A stretch of 64,000 nt of DNA from Cyanobium sp. CH-040. Its GTDB lineage: Bacteria > Cyanobacteriota > Cyanobacteriia > PCC-6307 > Cyanobiaceae. Below, in pieces: positions 1-8,541 of the stretch (its first letter is position 1; every line of letters begins with the position of its first letter). Under the pieces are notes generated by a model. It worked only from the letters and a program-made list of their open reading frames with translations, made no database searches and had not been told where the DNA came from. Location: positions 124,001 through 188,000 of the forward strand of contig NZ_JAGQCJ010000005.1 of NCBI RefSeq assembly GCF_024346135.1, in the 5' to 3' direction. Both the position numbers and the translations under genes were made by a program.

Positions 1-638
1 ACACCGATCTGGCCCCCACCGATCCCCTGGCCTTCAAGGACCGGCGCAGCTACGCCGACCGCCTGCGCGACAGCCAGCGCAGCACCGGCCTGCGTGACGC
101 GGTGGTGACCGGGCTGTGCCGCTGCAGCGGCCTGCCCCTGGCCCTTGGGGTGATGGATTTCCGCTTCATGGGCGGCTCCATGGGCTCGGTGGTGGGGGAG
201 AAGCTCACCCGGCTGATCGAAGAGGCCACCGCCCGGCGCATGCCCGTGCTGATCGTCTGCGCCTCCGGTGGCGCGCGCATGCAGGAGGGCATGCTCAGCC
301 TGATGCAGATGGCCAAGATCTCCGGGGCGCTGCAGCGGCACCGGCAGGCCGGGTTGCTCTACATCCCCCTGCTCACCCACCCCACCACCGGGGGGGTGAC
401 CGCCAGCTTCGCCATGCTCGGCGACCTCATCCTGGCCGAACCGAAGGCCCTGATCGGCTTCGCCGGCCGCCGCGTGATCGAGCAGACCCTGCGCGAGAAA
501 CTGCCCGATGGCTTCCAGACCGCCGAGTACCTGCGGGACCACGGCTTCGTGGACGCGATCGTGGACCGCACCCAGCTGCGCTCCACCCTGGCCAGCCTGC
601 TGCGCATCCATGGCTGCCGTGAGCGCGTCACCGCCTGA
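1..638 (+). CDS. accD: Acetyl-CoA carboxylase carboxyltransferase subunit beta (5' end outside window)
   Basis: The AccD half of the carboxyltransferase moves the carboxyl group from carboxybiotin to acetyl-CoA, giving malonyl-CoA for fatty acid synthesis in the cytoplasm. The reading frame is open from base 3 and contains the crotonase-like core: [15 protein letters not shown], then [10 protein letters not shown], which matches the conserved AccD acyl-CoA pocket, and [12 protein letters not shown] further on. The N-terminal zinc ribbon is not visible because the gene begins upstream of the window. The tail ends RERVTA at 638. Identification is secure; only the start is missing. Confidence 0.95.
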   Translation, partial: TDLAPTDPLAFKDRRSYADRLRDSQRSTGLRDAVVTGLCRCSGLPLALGVMDFRFMGGSMGSVVGEKLTRLIEEATARRMPVLIVCASGGARMQEGMLSLMQMAKISGALQRHRQAGLLYIPLLTHPTTGGVTASFAMLGDLILAEPKALIGFAGRRVIEQTLREKLPDGFQTAEYLRDHGFVDAIVDRTQLRSTLASLLRIHGCRERVTA

Positions 639-639
639 G

Positions 640-1113
640 ATGCCGGCCGCCCGACCGCTGATGCGACCCGCAGGCACCGCGACCCTGCAAGCGGCGGCCG
701 TCCGCTGGCTGGCCGGGCTGATCGCCTGCTGCGCCCTCCTGCTGCTCCTGCCTGTGCTGCCGGCGGCGCGCCCGGCGCCCGCCCTGGCGGCCTCGGTGGA
801 GTGGCGGGAGGTGCCCGCCAGCGAGGCCGGCCGCCAGTGGTGGGACGCAGGCAGCCTGCGGCTCACCTCGGGCGGCAACCTCAGCGTTCTCAGCCGCTTC
901 CAGCCCGCCGCCACGGACGGCCAGGCACGCCCCCGCATGGGCGATCTCTATGTGATGGAGATCGACTGCGGCCAGAACCTCTACCGCGACACCTCGGTGA
1001 ACGGCCTGCCGCGCTTCCGGGCCGAGTGGCAGCCCGCCGACGGCGACCCGCTGCTGATGGCGGTGATCGCCGCCAGCTGCGAGGCCGGTGCGCCGCTGCT
1101 GCAGGCTGGCTGA
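640..1113 (+). CDS. Uncharacterised secreted or membrane-anchored protein
   Basis: I do not recognise the family. The first ATG after accD lies one base beyond the accD stop; ATGs at 610 (overlapping accD) and 661 are also in frame. About 157 residues: a basic, then strongly hydrophobic N-terminal segment (LIACCALLLLLPVLPAA) ending in an Ala-rich APALAAS stretch looks like a signal peptide. The mature part is about 110 residues with two cysteines, in IDCGQNLYRD and ASCEAG, that could pair outside the cytoplasm. Close spacing suggests cotranscription with accD. Function unknown. Confidence 0.7.
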   Translation: MPAARPLMRPAGTATLQAAAVRWLAGLIACCALLLLLPVLPAARPAPALAASVEWREVPASEAGRQWWDAGSLRLTSGGNLSVLSRFQPAATDGQARPRMGDLYVMEIDCGQNLYRDTSVNGLPRFRAEWQPADGDPLLMAVIAASCEAGAPLLQAG

Positions 1114-1129
1114 ACCTCGCTCCGCGTCC

Positions 1130-2212
1130 ATGGCCACCACTCCCGCCGCCGCCGCCCGGCCCCTGGGCGTGGCGATCGCCGGCCTCGGGTTCGGCGAGGC
1201 GGTGCACCTGCCGGCGCTGCGGTCCTGCCCCGGCACCGAACCGGTGGCGCTCTGGCATCCGCGCGCCGAACGCCTGGAGGCCGCCTGCCGGCAGGCGGAG
1301 CTGCCCGGCCACAGCGATTTCGAGGCCCTGCTGGCCGATCCGGCCGTGGAGGCGGTGGTGATCGCCACACCGCCGGAACCGCGCTTCGAGCTGGCGTGCC
1401 GGGCCCTGGAGGCGGGCAAGCACCTGATGCTGGAGAAGCCCGTGGCCCTCAGCGCCCGGCAGGCCGAGGAGCTGCAGCGGCTGGCCATGGCCCGGGGCCT
1501 CACCGTGGCGGTGGACTTCGAATACCGGGCGGTGCCCCTGTTCCGCCAGCTGCACGCGCTGGTGAGTGCGGGCGTGCTGGGGGAGCTGGTGCTGGTGAAG
1601 CTCGACTGGCTGATGGGCAGCCGTGCCGATCCGACCCGCCCCTGGAGCTGGTATTCCCAGGCCGCGGCCGGCGGTGGCGTGCTCGGCGCCCTGGGCACCC
1701 ATGCCTTCGACCTGCTGCACTGGCTGGTGGGACCCACCCGCAGGCTTCAGGCCCAGCTGAACACGAGCATCGACGAGCGGCCCCTGGCCGACGGCAGCGG
1801 CCGCACGGGCGTGGTGGACGCGGAGGACATCGCCCTGGTGCAGCTGCAGCTGGACGGACCGACGGGCCGGACGGTGCCGGCCCAGGTGAACCTGGCCTCG
1901 GTGACCCGGCGCGGGCGGGGCTGCTGGCTGGAGCTCTACGGGCGCGAGGGCACCGCGGTTCTGGGCTCCGACAACCAGGCCGACTACGTGCACGGCTTCA
2001 ATCTCTGGCTGGCCCGGGGCAACGAGCCCCTGCGGCGGCTGGAGCCCGATCCGCGCTTCGCCTTCCCCCGCACCTGGGAGGACGGCCGCATCGCACCGGT
2101 GGAGCGTCTGCACGGCTGGTGGAGCGAGGCGGTGCGCCAGGGGCGGCCGATGGTGCCAGGGCTGGCGGAGGGGGTGGCGAGCCAGCGCTGCTGCGACCGG
2201 GCCCGGGAGTGA
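1130..2212 (+). CDS. Gfo/Idh/MocA family NAD(P)-dependent oxidoreductase
   Basis: A 360-residue cytoplasmic dehydrogenase-type protein. The N-terminal Rossmann fold is visible as VAIAGLGFGEAVHLPAL (residues about 12-28), followed by AVVIATPP and GKHLMLEKPVALS, the EKP motif typical of this family whose lysine takes part in catalysis. The C-terminal half is the usual alpha/beta substrate domain. The substrate cannot be inferred from sequence; family members act on sugars, inositols or biliverdin. ATG at 1130 follows the previous stop by 16 bases. It could be distantly related to biliverdin reductase-type enzymes, but nothing specific supports that. Confidence 0.85.
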   Translation: MATTPAAAARPLGVAIAGLGFGEAVHLPALRSCPGTEPVALWHPRAERLEAACRQAELPGHSDFEALLADPAVEAVVIATPPEPRFELACRALEAGKHLMLEKPVALSARQAEELQRLAMARGLTVAVDFEYRAVPLFRQLHALVSAGVLGELVLVKLDWLMGSRADPTRPWSWYSQAAAGGGVLGALGTHAFDLLHWLVGPTRRLQAQLNTSIDERPLADGSGRTGVVDAEDIALVQLQLDGPTGRTVPAQVNLASVTRRGRGCWLELYGREGTAVLGSDNQADYVHGFNLWLARGNEPLRRLEPDPRFAFPRTWEDGRIAPVERLHGWWSEAVRQGRPMVPGLAEGVASQRCCDRARE

Positions 2213-2289
2213 GAAGGGCGGCCGCCGCATCCAGGGGCAGGACGTGCCCAGCAGTACGGCCATCCGGTATCAGAGTGAACGCTGACAGT

Positions 2290-2307
2290 CAGTAGCAACC
2301 GCTACTG
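2290..2307. promoter_or_regulatory. Palindrome with GTA-N8-TAC core (possible NtcA-type site)
   Basis: CAGTAGC-AACC-GCTACTG is a perfect 7-bp inverted repeat with a 4-base spacer. Its core reads GTA, eight bases, TAC, the consensus of the cyanobacterial nitrogen regulator NtcA. I see no TAN3T box at the usual distance (about 22 bases) downstream, so a class II activated promoter is not obvious. It lies about 138 bases before the start of the 37-residue gene. It could also be a weak transcription stop, since TGTTT follows. Confidence 0.35.
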
Positions 2308-2444
2308 TTTCTGGACGTTGACCATGGGGCCCAGCCCCAGCGGCGGAAGTAGGGGCAGCCCAGGGAGTCATCCGCAGGCCACACCCGAAGCAACGCGCCA
2401 TCCACACCCGAGCCCACGGGCCGGTTTTCCTCGGAGGCACGTCC

Positions 2445-2558
2445 ATGTCCATCACCACGGCCAGACAACTGGCGCGTCAGGCCGAAGAGGCCCGCCGTGC
2501 CGCCAAGCAGAACGGGTTCACCGTTCAGTCCCTGCGCAGGCAGCAGCTGATCGACTGA
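2445..2558 (+). CDS. 37-residue basic small protein
   Basis: An ATG at 2445 preceded by a strong GGAGG ribosome binding site (2433-2437) opens a 37-codon frame ending at 2558. The product is rich in Arg, Gln and Ala ([12 protein letters not shown], then [10 protein letters not shown], ending RRQQLID), is predicted helical and has no membrane segment. It is followed after 32 bases by a strong terminator, so it looks like a discrete monocistronic unit. I do not know its function. The clear ribosome site and terminator make a real gene likely despite the size. Confidence 0.65.
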   Translation: MSITTARQLARQAEEARRAAKQNGFTVQSLRRQQLID

Positions 2559-2590
2559 TCAGGCCGCATCCGGCAGCCGGTGTCGCGTCC

Positions 2591-2620
2591 GCCCCGTCCG
2601 GCTTCGCCGGACGGGGCTTT
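2591..2620 (+). terminator. Rho-independent terminator of the small gene
   Basis: A 12-bp perfect GC-rich stem (arms 2591-2602 and 2606-2617) with loop TTC, or UUCG if the closing pair opens, is followed by TTT. It ends the transcript of the 37-residue gene and insulates the aldolase gene behind it. Confidence 0.85.
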
Positions 2621-2709
2621 CTGCTGAGCGGGCGCTGGCGGCGGACAGATCGTTGCGATTGGCATCACCTAGACTCCCCCCCAGTCCATCCCCAGACCAG
2701 AGGTTTCCC

Positions 2710-3783
2710 ATGGCGCTCGTTCCGCTTCGGCTGCTGCTGGATCATGCCGCCGAAAACGGCTACGGCATCCCGGCGTTCAACGTGAACAACCTGGAGCAGG
2801 TGCAGTCGATCATGGAGGCGGCCAACGAGACCGACTCGCCCGTGATCCTGCAGGCCTCCCGCGGCGCCCGCAGCTACGCCGGGGAGATCTTCCTGCGCCA
2901 CCTGATCATCGCCGCCACCGAGACCTATCCCCACATCCCCGTGGTGATGCACCAGGACCACGGCAACAGTCCTGCCACCTGCTATTCCGCCATCACCAAC
3001 GGCTTCACCTCCGTGATGATGGACGGCTCCCTGGAAGCTGACGCCAAGACCCCCGCCAGCTACGACTACAACGTGGCCGTCACCAAGGAAGTGGTGGACG
3101 TGGCCCACAGCGTCGGCGTGAGCGTGGAGGGTGAGCTGGGTTGCCTGGGCTCCCTGGAAACCGGCAAGGGTGACGCCGAGGACGGCCACGGCTTCGAGGG
3201 CGAGCTCTCCCGCGACATGCTGCTCACCGATCCCGCCGAAGCCGCCGACTTCGTGGCCAAGACGAAGGTGGACGCCCTGGCCATCGCCATCGGCACCAGC
3301 CACGGCGCCTACAAGTTCACCCGCAAGCCCACGGGCGAAGTGCTGGCCATCAGCCGCATCGCCGAGATCCACAAGGCCATCCCCAACACCCATCTGGTGA
3401 TGCACGGCTCCTCCTCGGTGCCCCAGGAGTGGCTGGACATGATCAACCAGTACGGCGGCCAGATCCCCGAGACCTACGGCGTGCCCGTGGAGGAGATCCA
3501 GGAGGGCATCCGCAACGGCGTGCGCAAGGTGAACATCGACACCGACAACCGCCTTGCCTTCACCGCCGCAGTGCGTGAGGCCGCCGCCAAGGATCCCGCC
3601 AACTTCGATCCTCGCCACTTCAACAAGCCCGCCCGCGAGTACATGAAGCGGGTGTGCCTCGATCGCTACCAGCAGTTCTGGTGCGCCGGCAACGCCAGCA
3701 AGATCAAGCAGCAGACCATCAACTACTACGCCGGTCTGTACGCCAAGGGCGCCCTCGATCCCAAGACCGCCGTGGCCGCCTGA
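2710..3783 (+). CDS. fba: Class II fructose-bisphosphate aldolase (Calvin cycle subtype)
   Basis: Zinc-dependent aldolase of 357 residues joining dihydroxyacetone phosphate with glyceraldehyde 3-phosphate or erythrose 4-phosphate, in the Calvin cycle and gluconeogenesis. Visible family marks: GIPAFNVNN near the N-terminus, [10 protein letters not shown] with the metal-binding His, [48 protein letters not shown] and the C-terminal [12 protein letters not shown]. Length equals the usual cyanobacterial enzyme. The start ATG follows a GAGGTTT ribosome site. It lies between two terminators (2591-2620 and 3827-3848), so it is probably monocistronic. A TAGACT hexamer at 2670-2675 could be its -10 box. 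Confidence 0.96.
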   Translation: MALVPLRLLLDHAAENGYGIPAFNVNNLEQVQSIMEAANETDSPVILQASRGARSYAGEIFLRHLIIAATETYPHIPVVMHQDHGNSPATCYSAITNGFTSVMMDGSLEADAKTPASYDYNVAVTKEVVDVAHSVGVSVEGELGCLGSLETGKGDAEDGHGFEGELSRDMLLTDPAEAADFVAKTKVDALAIAIGTSHGAYKFTRKPTGEVLAISRIAEIHKAIPNTHLVMHGSSSVPQEWLDMINQYGGQIPETYGVPVEEIQEGIRNGVRKVNIDTDNRLAFTAAVREAAAKDPANFDPRHFNKPAREYMKRVCLDRYQQFWCAGNASKIKQQTINYYAGLYAKGALDPKTAVAA

Positions 3784-3826
3784 TCCGGCTCAACAGCCCG
3801 GACCCGGTACCACGATCGGTTCAGAC

Positions 3827-3848
3827 AGGGGGCATCCGCCCCCTTTTT
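3827..3848 (+). terminator. Rho-independent terminator after fba
   Basis: Seven-bp stem (AGGGGGC at 3827-3833 paired with GCCCCCT at 3838-3844), four-base loop, and a run of five T. Classical intrinsic terminator 44 bases after the fba stop. Confidence 0.88.
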
Positions 3849-3872
3849 GATGGGCTGGCATCGGTGCCGATC

Positions 3873-3937
3873 CCAGTGGCCGGGCCTGTGCCAGTGGCCG
3901 GGCCTGCGCCAGTGGCCGGGCCTGCGCCAGTGGCCGG
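3873..3937. repeat. 18-bp tandem repeat, 3.6 copies
   Basis: Unit CCAGTGGCCGGGCCTGNG occurs at 3873-3890, 3891-3908 and 3909-3926, then 11 bases of a fourth copy. It sits between the fba terminator and the stop codon of the convergent UPF0182 gene (3962), so it is noncoding as I read it. Copies 2 and 3 are identical, which suggests recent slippage. Confidence 0.85.
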
Positions 3938-3961
3938 GGGGTCAGCGTTGGGTCGCTGTCC

Positions 3962-6802
3962 TCAGGGCGCCTCGACCGCGGTGGGGGGCACGTCGCTGGC
4001 CAGGATCGAGCGGCCGGGATCCAGCAGCGCCTCGATCGCCTGCGCCAGGGTGGGCTCCATGGCGATGCGGGTGCCGTCGCTCACCACCACCCGGGTCAGC
4101 GTGGGCAATCCGCCCTGGCGGGCCTTGAGATACACCGGCTCCACGTAGAGCAGGGCCTCGCCCACGGGCAGCACCAGCAGGTTTCCCTGCACCACCTGGG
4201 CCCCGGACCGGCTCCAGAGGCCGAACTGCTGGCTGATGGTCGGGTTCTGGTTGATCAGGGCGGTGATCTGCTCGGGCCCGAGGATCGGCGTCTGACTGGG
4301 GAAGCGCAGCACCTCGAGTTTCCCGTAGTTGGCGCCGTCGCTGCGGGCCGCCAGCCAGGCCACCAGGTTGGGGCGCGCCAGCGGTGTGAGCGGCTGCAGC
4401 AGCAGGAACTCCGGCGGCAGGTCGGACGACAGCTGGCCGCTGATGTGATAAGGCACCATCGGCACCAGTTCGGACCCGTAGATCTCCTTGGGGATCTGCC
4501 ACACGTCGTCGCCGCTGTAGAACACGGCCGGATCGGTCACGTGATACCGGAGCAGCTGGCTGGTCTGCAGCTCGAACTGGGGGATCGGGTAGCGGATGTG
4601 GGCCAGCAGCGCCGGCGGCATCGCCTCCAGCGGCTGGAACAGCTCCGGAAACAGCCGCTGCCAGGCGGTGATCAGCGGGTCTTCCGGTTCGGCCACGTAG
4701 AGGGCCACGCCCCCTCCGTAGGCATCAACCACGGCCTTCACCGAATTGCGGAGGTAGCGCACGTCCGGGCGTCCGGGCACCGGGGCGCTGTAGGGATAGG
4801 TGCGGCTCATGGTGAAGCCGTCCACGATCCAGAACTGGTGCTGCCCGGGCGGGAACGGGCCGGCATCGGCACCGAGGTTCACCGTGGCCAGATAGGGCTC
4901 GGCCTCGAAGGCCACGAAGGGCACCAGCCGCCCCACCCGCTCCCGCACCTCCCGGCGCAGCAGCAGCCGGGTGTCGGCGGTGAGCGCGCCGCTCACCAGC
5001 AGCCGCGGCTCGCGCAGGTAGAGCGCCGCCGCCAGCCGCGCCGCCGTGCTGCGCAGCGGCACCCCGGCCTGGCCACCGTAGTGGGTGTAGAAGTTGTCTT
5101 CCCCCTCGGGAAAATTGAATTCCCGCACCTGGGTGGGCGCCAGGCCGTAGGGCCCCGGCAGGGTGCCGAAATAGAGGCTGGGCATCCCCACCGGGATCGC
5201 CGCCTTCACCTGCTCCCGGCTGATGTTCAGCTCGGGGCTGCCGGAGATGCGGCTGTTGGCCCCCAGATCACTGATGAAGAACTCCGGCAGGCCGTCCGGG
5301 GTGCTGGTGTTCACCGGGGTGACGGTGAAGCCCTGGCCGTGGGTGAACACCAGATGACGGTTCAGCCAGGTGCGCGCCGCCGGCTGCAGGCCGGAGATGT
5401 CCACCTCCCGGGCGGTGATGATCACCTGCTGCTGCTGGGGAGGAGCGTCACCGGCGGCGATCGCGTAGCGGTCCACCGTGGGCTCGGTGAAGCGATAGAA
5501 CACCCGCAGCTGCTGCAGCTGACGGTTGGTGTCCAGCAGCGGCCTGCTGTCCCAGAGCCGGATGTTGCGGATCGTGGCCTGGCTGCGTTTCAGGTCGGTG
5601 CGGGTGATCCGGGCGCTGGGGTTGACGCTGCGCACATTGATGCGGTCCAGCTCGAAGGCCGCCCGGGTGGCCTCGATGGAGCGGGCCAGGTAGGGGGTTT
5701 CCCGCTCCAGTTCGCGCGGGTTCACCACCAGCAGCTGCAGCACCGGCAGCAGCAGGCCCTCCAGCAGCAGCACCAGCAGCAGCAGCACGCCGCTGAGCAG
5801 GAAGGTGCGGCCGCGCCAGCCGCGTCGCGGCAGGGGCAGCACCAGCAGCAGCCCCGTCACCAGCGCCAGCACACCGGCGAGGCTGCGCAGCGGCAGCGAC
5901 ACATGCACGTCCACCCAGCCCGCCCCCGGCACCGAGCCCTGGGTGCTGAGCATCAGCTGATGGCGGCTCAGCCAGAAGGCAGCGGCCAGGGCCATGGCGA
6001 AGACGCCGAAGGGCAGGCGCAGGGCCCGCAGCTGGGCGGCGGAGAAGCCGCCGAAGCGTCCGTCGCTGAGCTGGGGGGGACGGGCCATCAGCCCCCACAG
6101 GGCCGCGGCCGTGTGGGTGGTGCCAAGGGCGATCGCCAGGGTGAGCCCGAAGGCCAGGGCCGGGAACCGGGCCAGGGCGAAGCTCACGTCGGCACCGAGC
6201 ATGGGATCGCGCAGGCCGCTGTCGGGAACCAGCAGGGCCAGGCTCCACAGCCCCCAGCCCCTGGCCAGGGCCAGGGCGGCGGCGGCGCTGGCCAGGAAGG
6301 CCAGCAACCGGGGCGTGCGCAGCGGGGCACGCACCAGGGCCACCAGCAGGGGGAGGATCAGCAGGGCCACCGGCAGCCAGGGCAGATCAGCCAGGGCCAC
6401 CAGGCCATGCAGCCGGCGCGGATCAAAGGAATCGCGCAGCAGGCGCTCGGCCAGCCGCAGCAGCAGCAGCAGCGGCAGCAGCTGGGCGGCCGCCAGCACC
6501 AGCAACGTGAGCAGGTAGGGAGCGGGGGCCAGGGGGAAGCGGGCTGGCTCGCCCGCGGCGACCACCGGCCGGCGCCACAGCCAGCCCAGCCAGCCCTGCA
6601 GGCCGGCGCCCAGGGCCAGACCCAGCGCCAGACCCAGGGCCTGCAGCAGCCAGCGCCGCACCAGCACCGTCCCCCATCCGAACTGCTCGAACCACCGCCA
6701 TTCGACCCAGGTGCGGGCGGCCGTGAACAGCAGCGCGGCCAGCAGGATCACCGCTGCGGCCAGCAGCACCGGCCAGGGAAGGCGCCGCAGTTGCCGCCGC
6801 AT
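3962..6802 (-). CDS. UPF0182 family large membrane protein
   Basis: A 946-residue protein of the COG1615/UPF0182 family, function unknown. The first 360 residues or so contain about seven hydrophobic segments (for example near residues 12-30, 50-70, 95-120, 140-165, 210-235, 320-345), consistent with a polytopic N-terminal half. The rest is a large hydrophilic domain, probably extracytoplasmic, with conserved-looking blocks such as RVFYRFTEPTVDRY and QFWIVDGFTMSRTYPYSAP. ATG at 6802 starts MRRQLRRLPWPVLL, a positive-inside leader. It is divergent from thrC. Length fits the family. Confidence 0.88.
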   Translation of the reverse strand: MRRQLRRLPWPVLLAAAVILLAALLFTAARTWVEWRWFEQFGWGTVLVRRWLLQALGLALGLALGAGLQGWLGWLWRRPVVAAGEPARFPLAPAPYLLTLLVLAAAQLLPLLLLLRLAERLLRDSFDPRRLHGLVALADLPWLPVALLILPLLVALVRAPLRTPRLLAFLASAAAALALARGWGLWSLALLVPDSGLRDPMLGADVSFALARFPALAFGLTLAIALGTTHTAAALWGLMARPPQLSDGRFGGFSAAQLRALRLPFGVFAMALAAAFWLSRHQLMLSTQGSVPGAGWVDVHVSLPLRSLAGVLALVTGLLLVLPLPRRGWRGRTFLLSGVLLLLVLLLEGLLLPVLQLLVVNPRELERETPYLARSIEATRAAFELDRINVRSVNPSARITRTDLKRSQATIRNIRLWDSRPLLDTNRQLQQLRVFYRFTEPTVDRYAIAAGDAPPQQQQVIITAREVDISGLQPAARTWLNRHLVFTHGQGFTVTPVNTSTPDGLPEFFISDLGANSRISGSPELNISREQVKAAIPVGMPSLYFGTLPGPYGLAPTQVREFNFPEGEDNFYTHYGGQAGVPLRSTAARLAAALYLREPRLLVSGALTADTRLLLRREVRERVGRLVPFVAFEAEPYLATVNLGADAGPFPPGQHQFWIVDGFTMSRTYPYSAPVPGRPDVRYLRNSVKAVVDAYGGGVALYVAEPEDPLITAWQRLFPELFQPLEAMPPALLAHIRYPIPQFELQTSQLLRYHVTDPAVFYSGDDVWQIPKEIYGSELVPMVPYHISGQLSSDLPPEFLLLQPLTPLARPNLVAWLAARSDGANYGKLEVLRFPSQTPILGPEQITALINQNPTISQQFGLWSRSGAQVVQGNLLVLPVGEALLYVEPVYLKARQGGLPTLTRVVVSDGTRIAMEPTLAQAIEALLDPGRSILASDVPPTAVEAP

Positions 6803-6881
6803 CGGTGCAGACCACTCCGGCCGACCATAGGCAGAGCCACGGCGGCGGGCCAGCGGCGATATCCGAGTACAGAGGTCGGCT

Positions 6882-6911
6882 TTTATCGTCGGCCCGGTAC
6901 TGCACTGTTAG
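6882..6911 (+). promoter_or_regulatory. Candidate promoter for thrC
   Basis: TTTATC (6882-6887) and TGTTAG (6906-6911) are separated by 18 bases and lie in the most AT-rich part of the divergent UPF0182/thrC spacer. A start about 7 bases later would give a leader of roughly 22 bases before the GTG at 6940. Sequence match only. Confidence 0.35.
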
Positions 6912-6939
6912 CCTCCGGCTTTCCCCCAAGGGTTCCACC

Positions 6940-8223
6940 GTGACGGCCACCCTCTCCCGGTCCGCCCTCTCCGGACCCACCTTCACCGGCCTGCGCTGCA
7001 AGGAGTGCGGCGAGCCCTACGCGGCCGGTGCCCGCCACGTCTGCGAGGACGTGTGCTTCGGACCCCTGGAGGTCGTCTACGACTACGACGCGATCAAGGC
7101 CAGGGTGAGCCGGGCCACGATCGAGGCCGGCCCCGCCTCGATCTGGCGCTACCGCGAATTCCTGCCGATCGAGGGCGACCCGATCGACGTGGGCACGGGC
7201 TTCACGCCCCTGCTCAAGGCCGACAACCTGGCCAAGCGCCTGGGCCTGAAGAGCCTCTACATCAAGAACGACGGCGTCAACATGCCCACCCTGTCCTTCA
7301 AGGACCGGGTGGTGAGCGTGGCCCTCACCCGCGCCCGCGAGCTGGGCTTCACCACCGTGAGCTGCGCCTCCACCGGCAACCTGGCCAACTCCACCGCCGC
7401 CATCGCCGCCCACGCCGGCCTGGAGTGCTGCGTGTTCATCCCCAGCGATCTGGAGCTGGGCAAGGTGCTCGGCACCCTGATCTACAACCCCACCCTGATG
7501 GCGGTGAAGGGCAACTACGACCAGGTGAATCGCCTGTGCTCGGAGGTGGCCAACACCTACGGCTGGGGTTTCGTGAACATCAACCTGCGCCCCTACTACT
7601 CCGAGGGCTCCAAGACCCTGGGCTACGAGGTGATCGAGCAGCTGGGCTGGGAACTGCCCGACCACATCGTGGCGCCCCTGGCCTCCGGCTCCCTGTTCAC
7701 CAAGATCCGCAAGGGCTTCGACGAATTCATCAAGTGCGGCCTGGTGGAGGAGAAGCCCGTGCGCTTCAGCGGCGCCCAGGCCGAAGGCTGCAGCCCCATC
7801 GCCCAGGCCTTCGCCGAGGGCCGCGACTTCATCACGCCGGTGAAGCCGCACACCATCGCCAAGTCGATCGCCATCGGCAACCCGGCCGACGGCCCCTACG
7901 CGATTGACATCGCCAACGCCACCAAGGGCAGCATCGCCGCGGTGAGCGATGCCGAGATCATCGAGGGCATCAAGCTCCTGGCCGAAACCGAGGGCGTGTT
8001 CACCGAAACCGCCGGCGGCACCACGATCGCGGTGCTCAAGAAGCTGGTGGAGCAGGGCAGGATCAACCCCGAGGAGCGCACGGTGGCCTACATCACCGGC
8101 AACGGCCTCAAGACCACCGAGGCCGTGGCCGACGCCATCGGCGCGCCTTACACGATCGAGGCCCAGCTCGACAGCTTCAAGGCCGCCTGGCAGCAGGCCC
8201 AGGCCGATCACGCCGCCGCCTGA
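6940..8223 (+). CDS. thrC: Threonine synthase
   Basis: PLP enzyme turning O-phosphohomoserine into threonine, last step of threonine synthesis. 427 residues from a GTG start. It has the N-terminal Cys pair of plant-type synthases (LRCKECGEPY, C20/C23, then HVCEDVC) and the PLP lysine in TLSFKDR (K121). The phosphate-binding CASTGNLANS and the C-terminal TAGGTT-like ETAGGTTIAVLKKL are also present. The frame is open further upstream but has no better start; AAGGGT 5-10 bases before GTG may serve as ribosome site. A sulfur-carrier gene follows 42 bases downstream in the same direction, which makes a sulfur-amino-acid role for one of the two worth considering. Confidence 0.93.
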   Translation: MTATLSRSALSGPTFTGLRCKECGEPYAAGARHVCEDVCFGPLEVVYDYDAIKARVSRATIEAGPASIWRYREFLPIEGDPIDVGTGFTPLLKADNLAKRLGLKSLYIKNDGVNMPTLSFKDRVVSVALTRARELGFTTVSCASTGNLANSTAAIAAHAGLECCVFIPSDLELGKVLGTLIYNPTLMAVKGNYDQVNRLCSEVANTYGWGFVNINLRPYYSEGSKTLGYEVIEQLGWELPDHIVAPLASGSLFTKIRKGFDEFIKCGLVEEKPVRFSGAQAEGCSPIAQAFAEGRDFITPVKPHTIAKSIAIGNPADGPYAIDIANATKGSIAAVSDAEIIEGIKLLAETEGVFTETAGGTTIAVLKKLVEQGRINPEERTVAYITGNGLKTTEAVADAIGAPYTIEAQLDSFKAAWQQAQADHAAA

Positions 8224-8265
8224 CGGCGTTCACCCATCCCCCACCTCCGACTCCAGCCCGACCCC

Positions 8266-8541
8266 ATGGCCGTTCAGGTTCTGATCCCCACCCCCCTGCA
8301 GAAGTTCACCGCCAACGAGGCCAGCGTGGAACTGGAGGCGGCCAGCGTCTCCGCCCTGGTGGAGGCCCTCGAGAGCCGCTTCCCCGGCATCCGCGCCCGC
8401 CTCTGCGACGAGGGCGGCAAGCTGCGCCGCTTCCTGAACATCTACGTGAACAGCGAGGACATCCGCTTCCTGGACAACGAAGCCACGCCCCTCAAGGACG
8501 GCGATGAGGTGTCGATCGTGCCGGCCGTGGCCGGCGGCTGA
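8266..8541 (+). CDS. MoaD/ThiS family sulfur carrier protein, CysO-like
   Basis: A 91-residue beta-grasp, ubiquitin-like protein ending in a Gly-Gly tail ([10 protein letters not shown]). Such tails are adenylated and thiocarboxylated so that the protein donates sulfide. The central [17 protein letters not shown] and the C-terminal block resemble, from memory, mycobacterial CysO rather than MoaD or ThiS; CysO feeds a PLP cysteine synthase. Here the neighbour 42 bases upstream is threonine synthase, also a fold-type II PLP enzyme. Whether the pair works together is inference. It could instead serve molybdopterin or tRNA thiolation. Confidence 0.85.
   Translation: MAVQVLIPTPLQKFTANEASVELEAASVSALVEALESRFPGIRARLCDEGGKLRRFLNIYVNSEDIRFLDNEATPLKDGDEVSIVPAVAGG

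Noticed and set aside
3654-4148. Possible VAGPxP repeat protein downstream of fba
   Set aside because: The frame starts inside fba, crosses the fba terminator and runs into the UPF0182 gene; no ribosome site.
4445-6943. Very long open frame (over 800 codons) on the plus strand opposite the UPF0182 gene
   Set aside because: It is Gln/His/Gly-rich and repetitive, as expected for the mirror of a GC-rich gene. The minus-strand UPF0182 protein explains the region.
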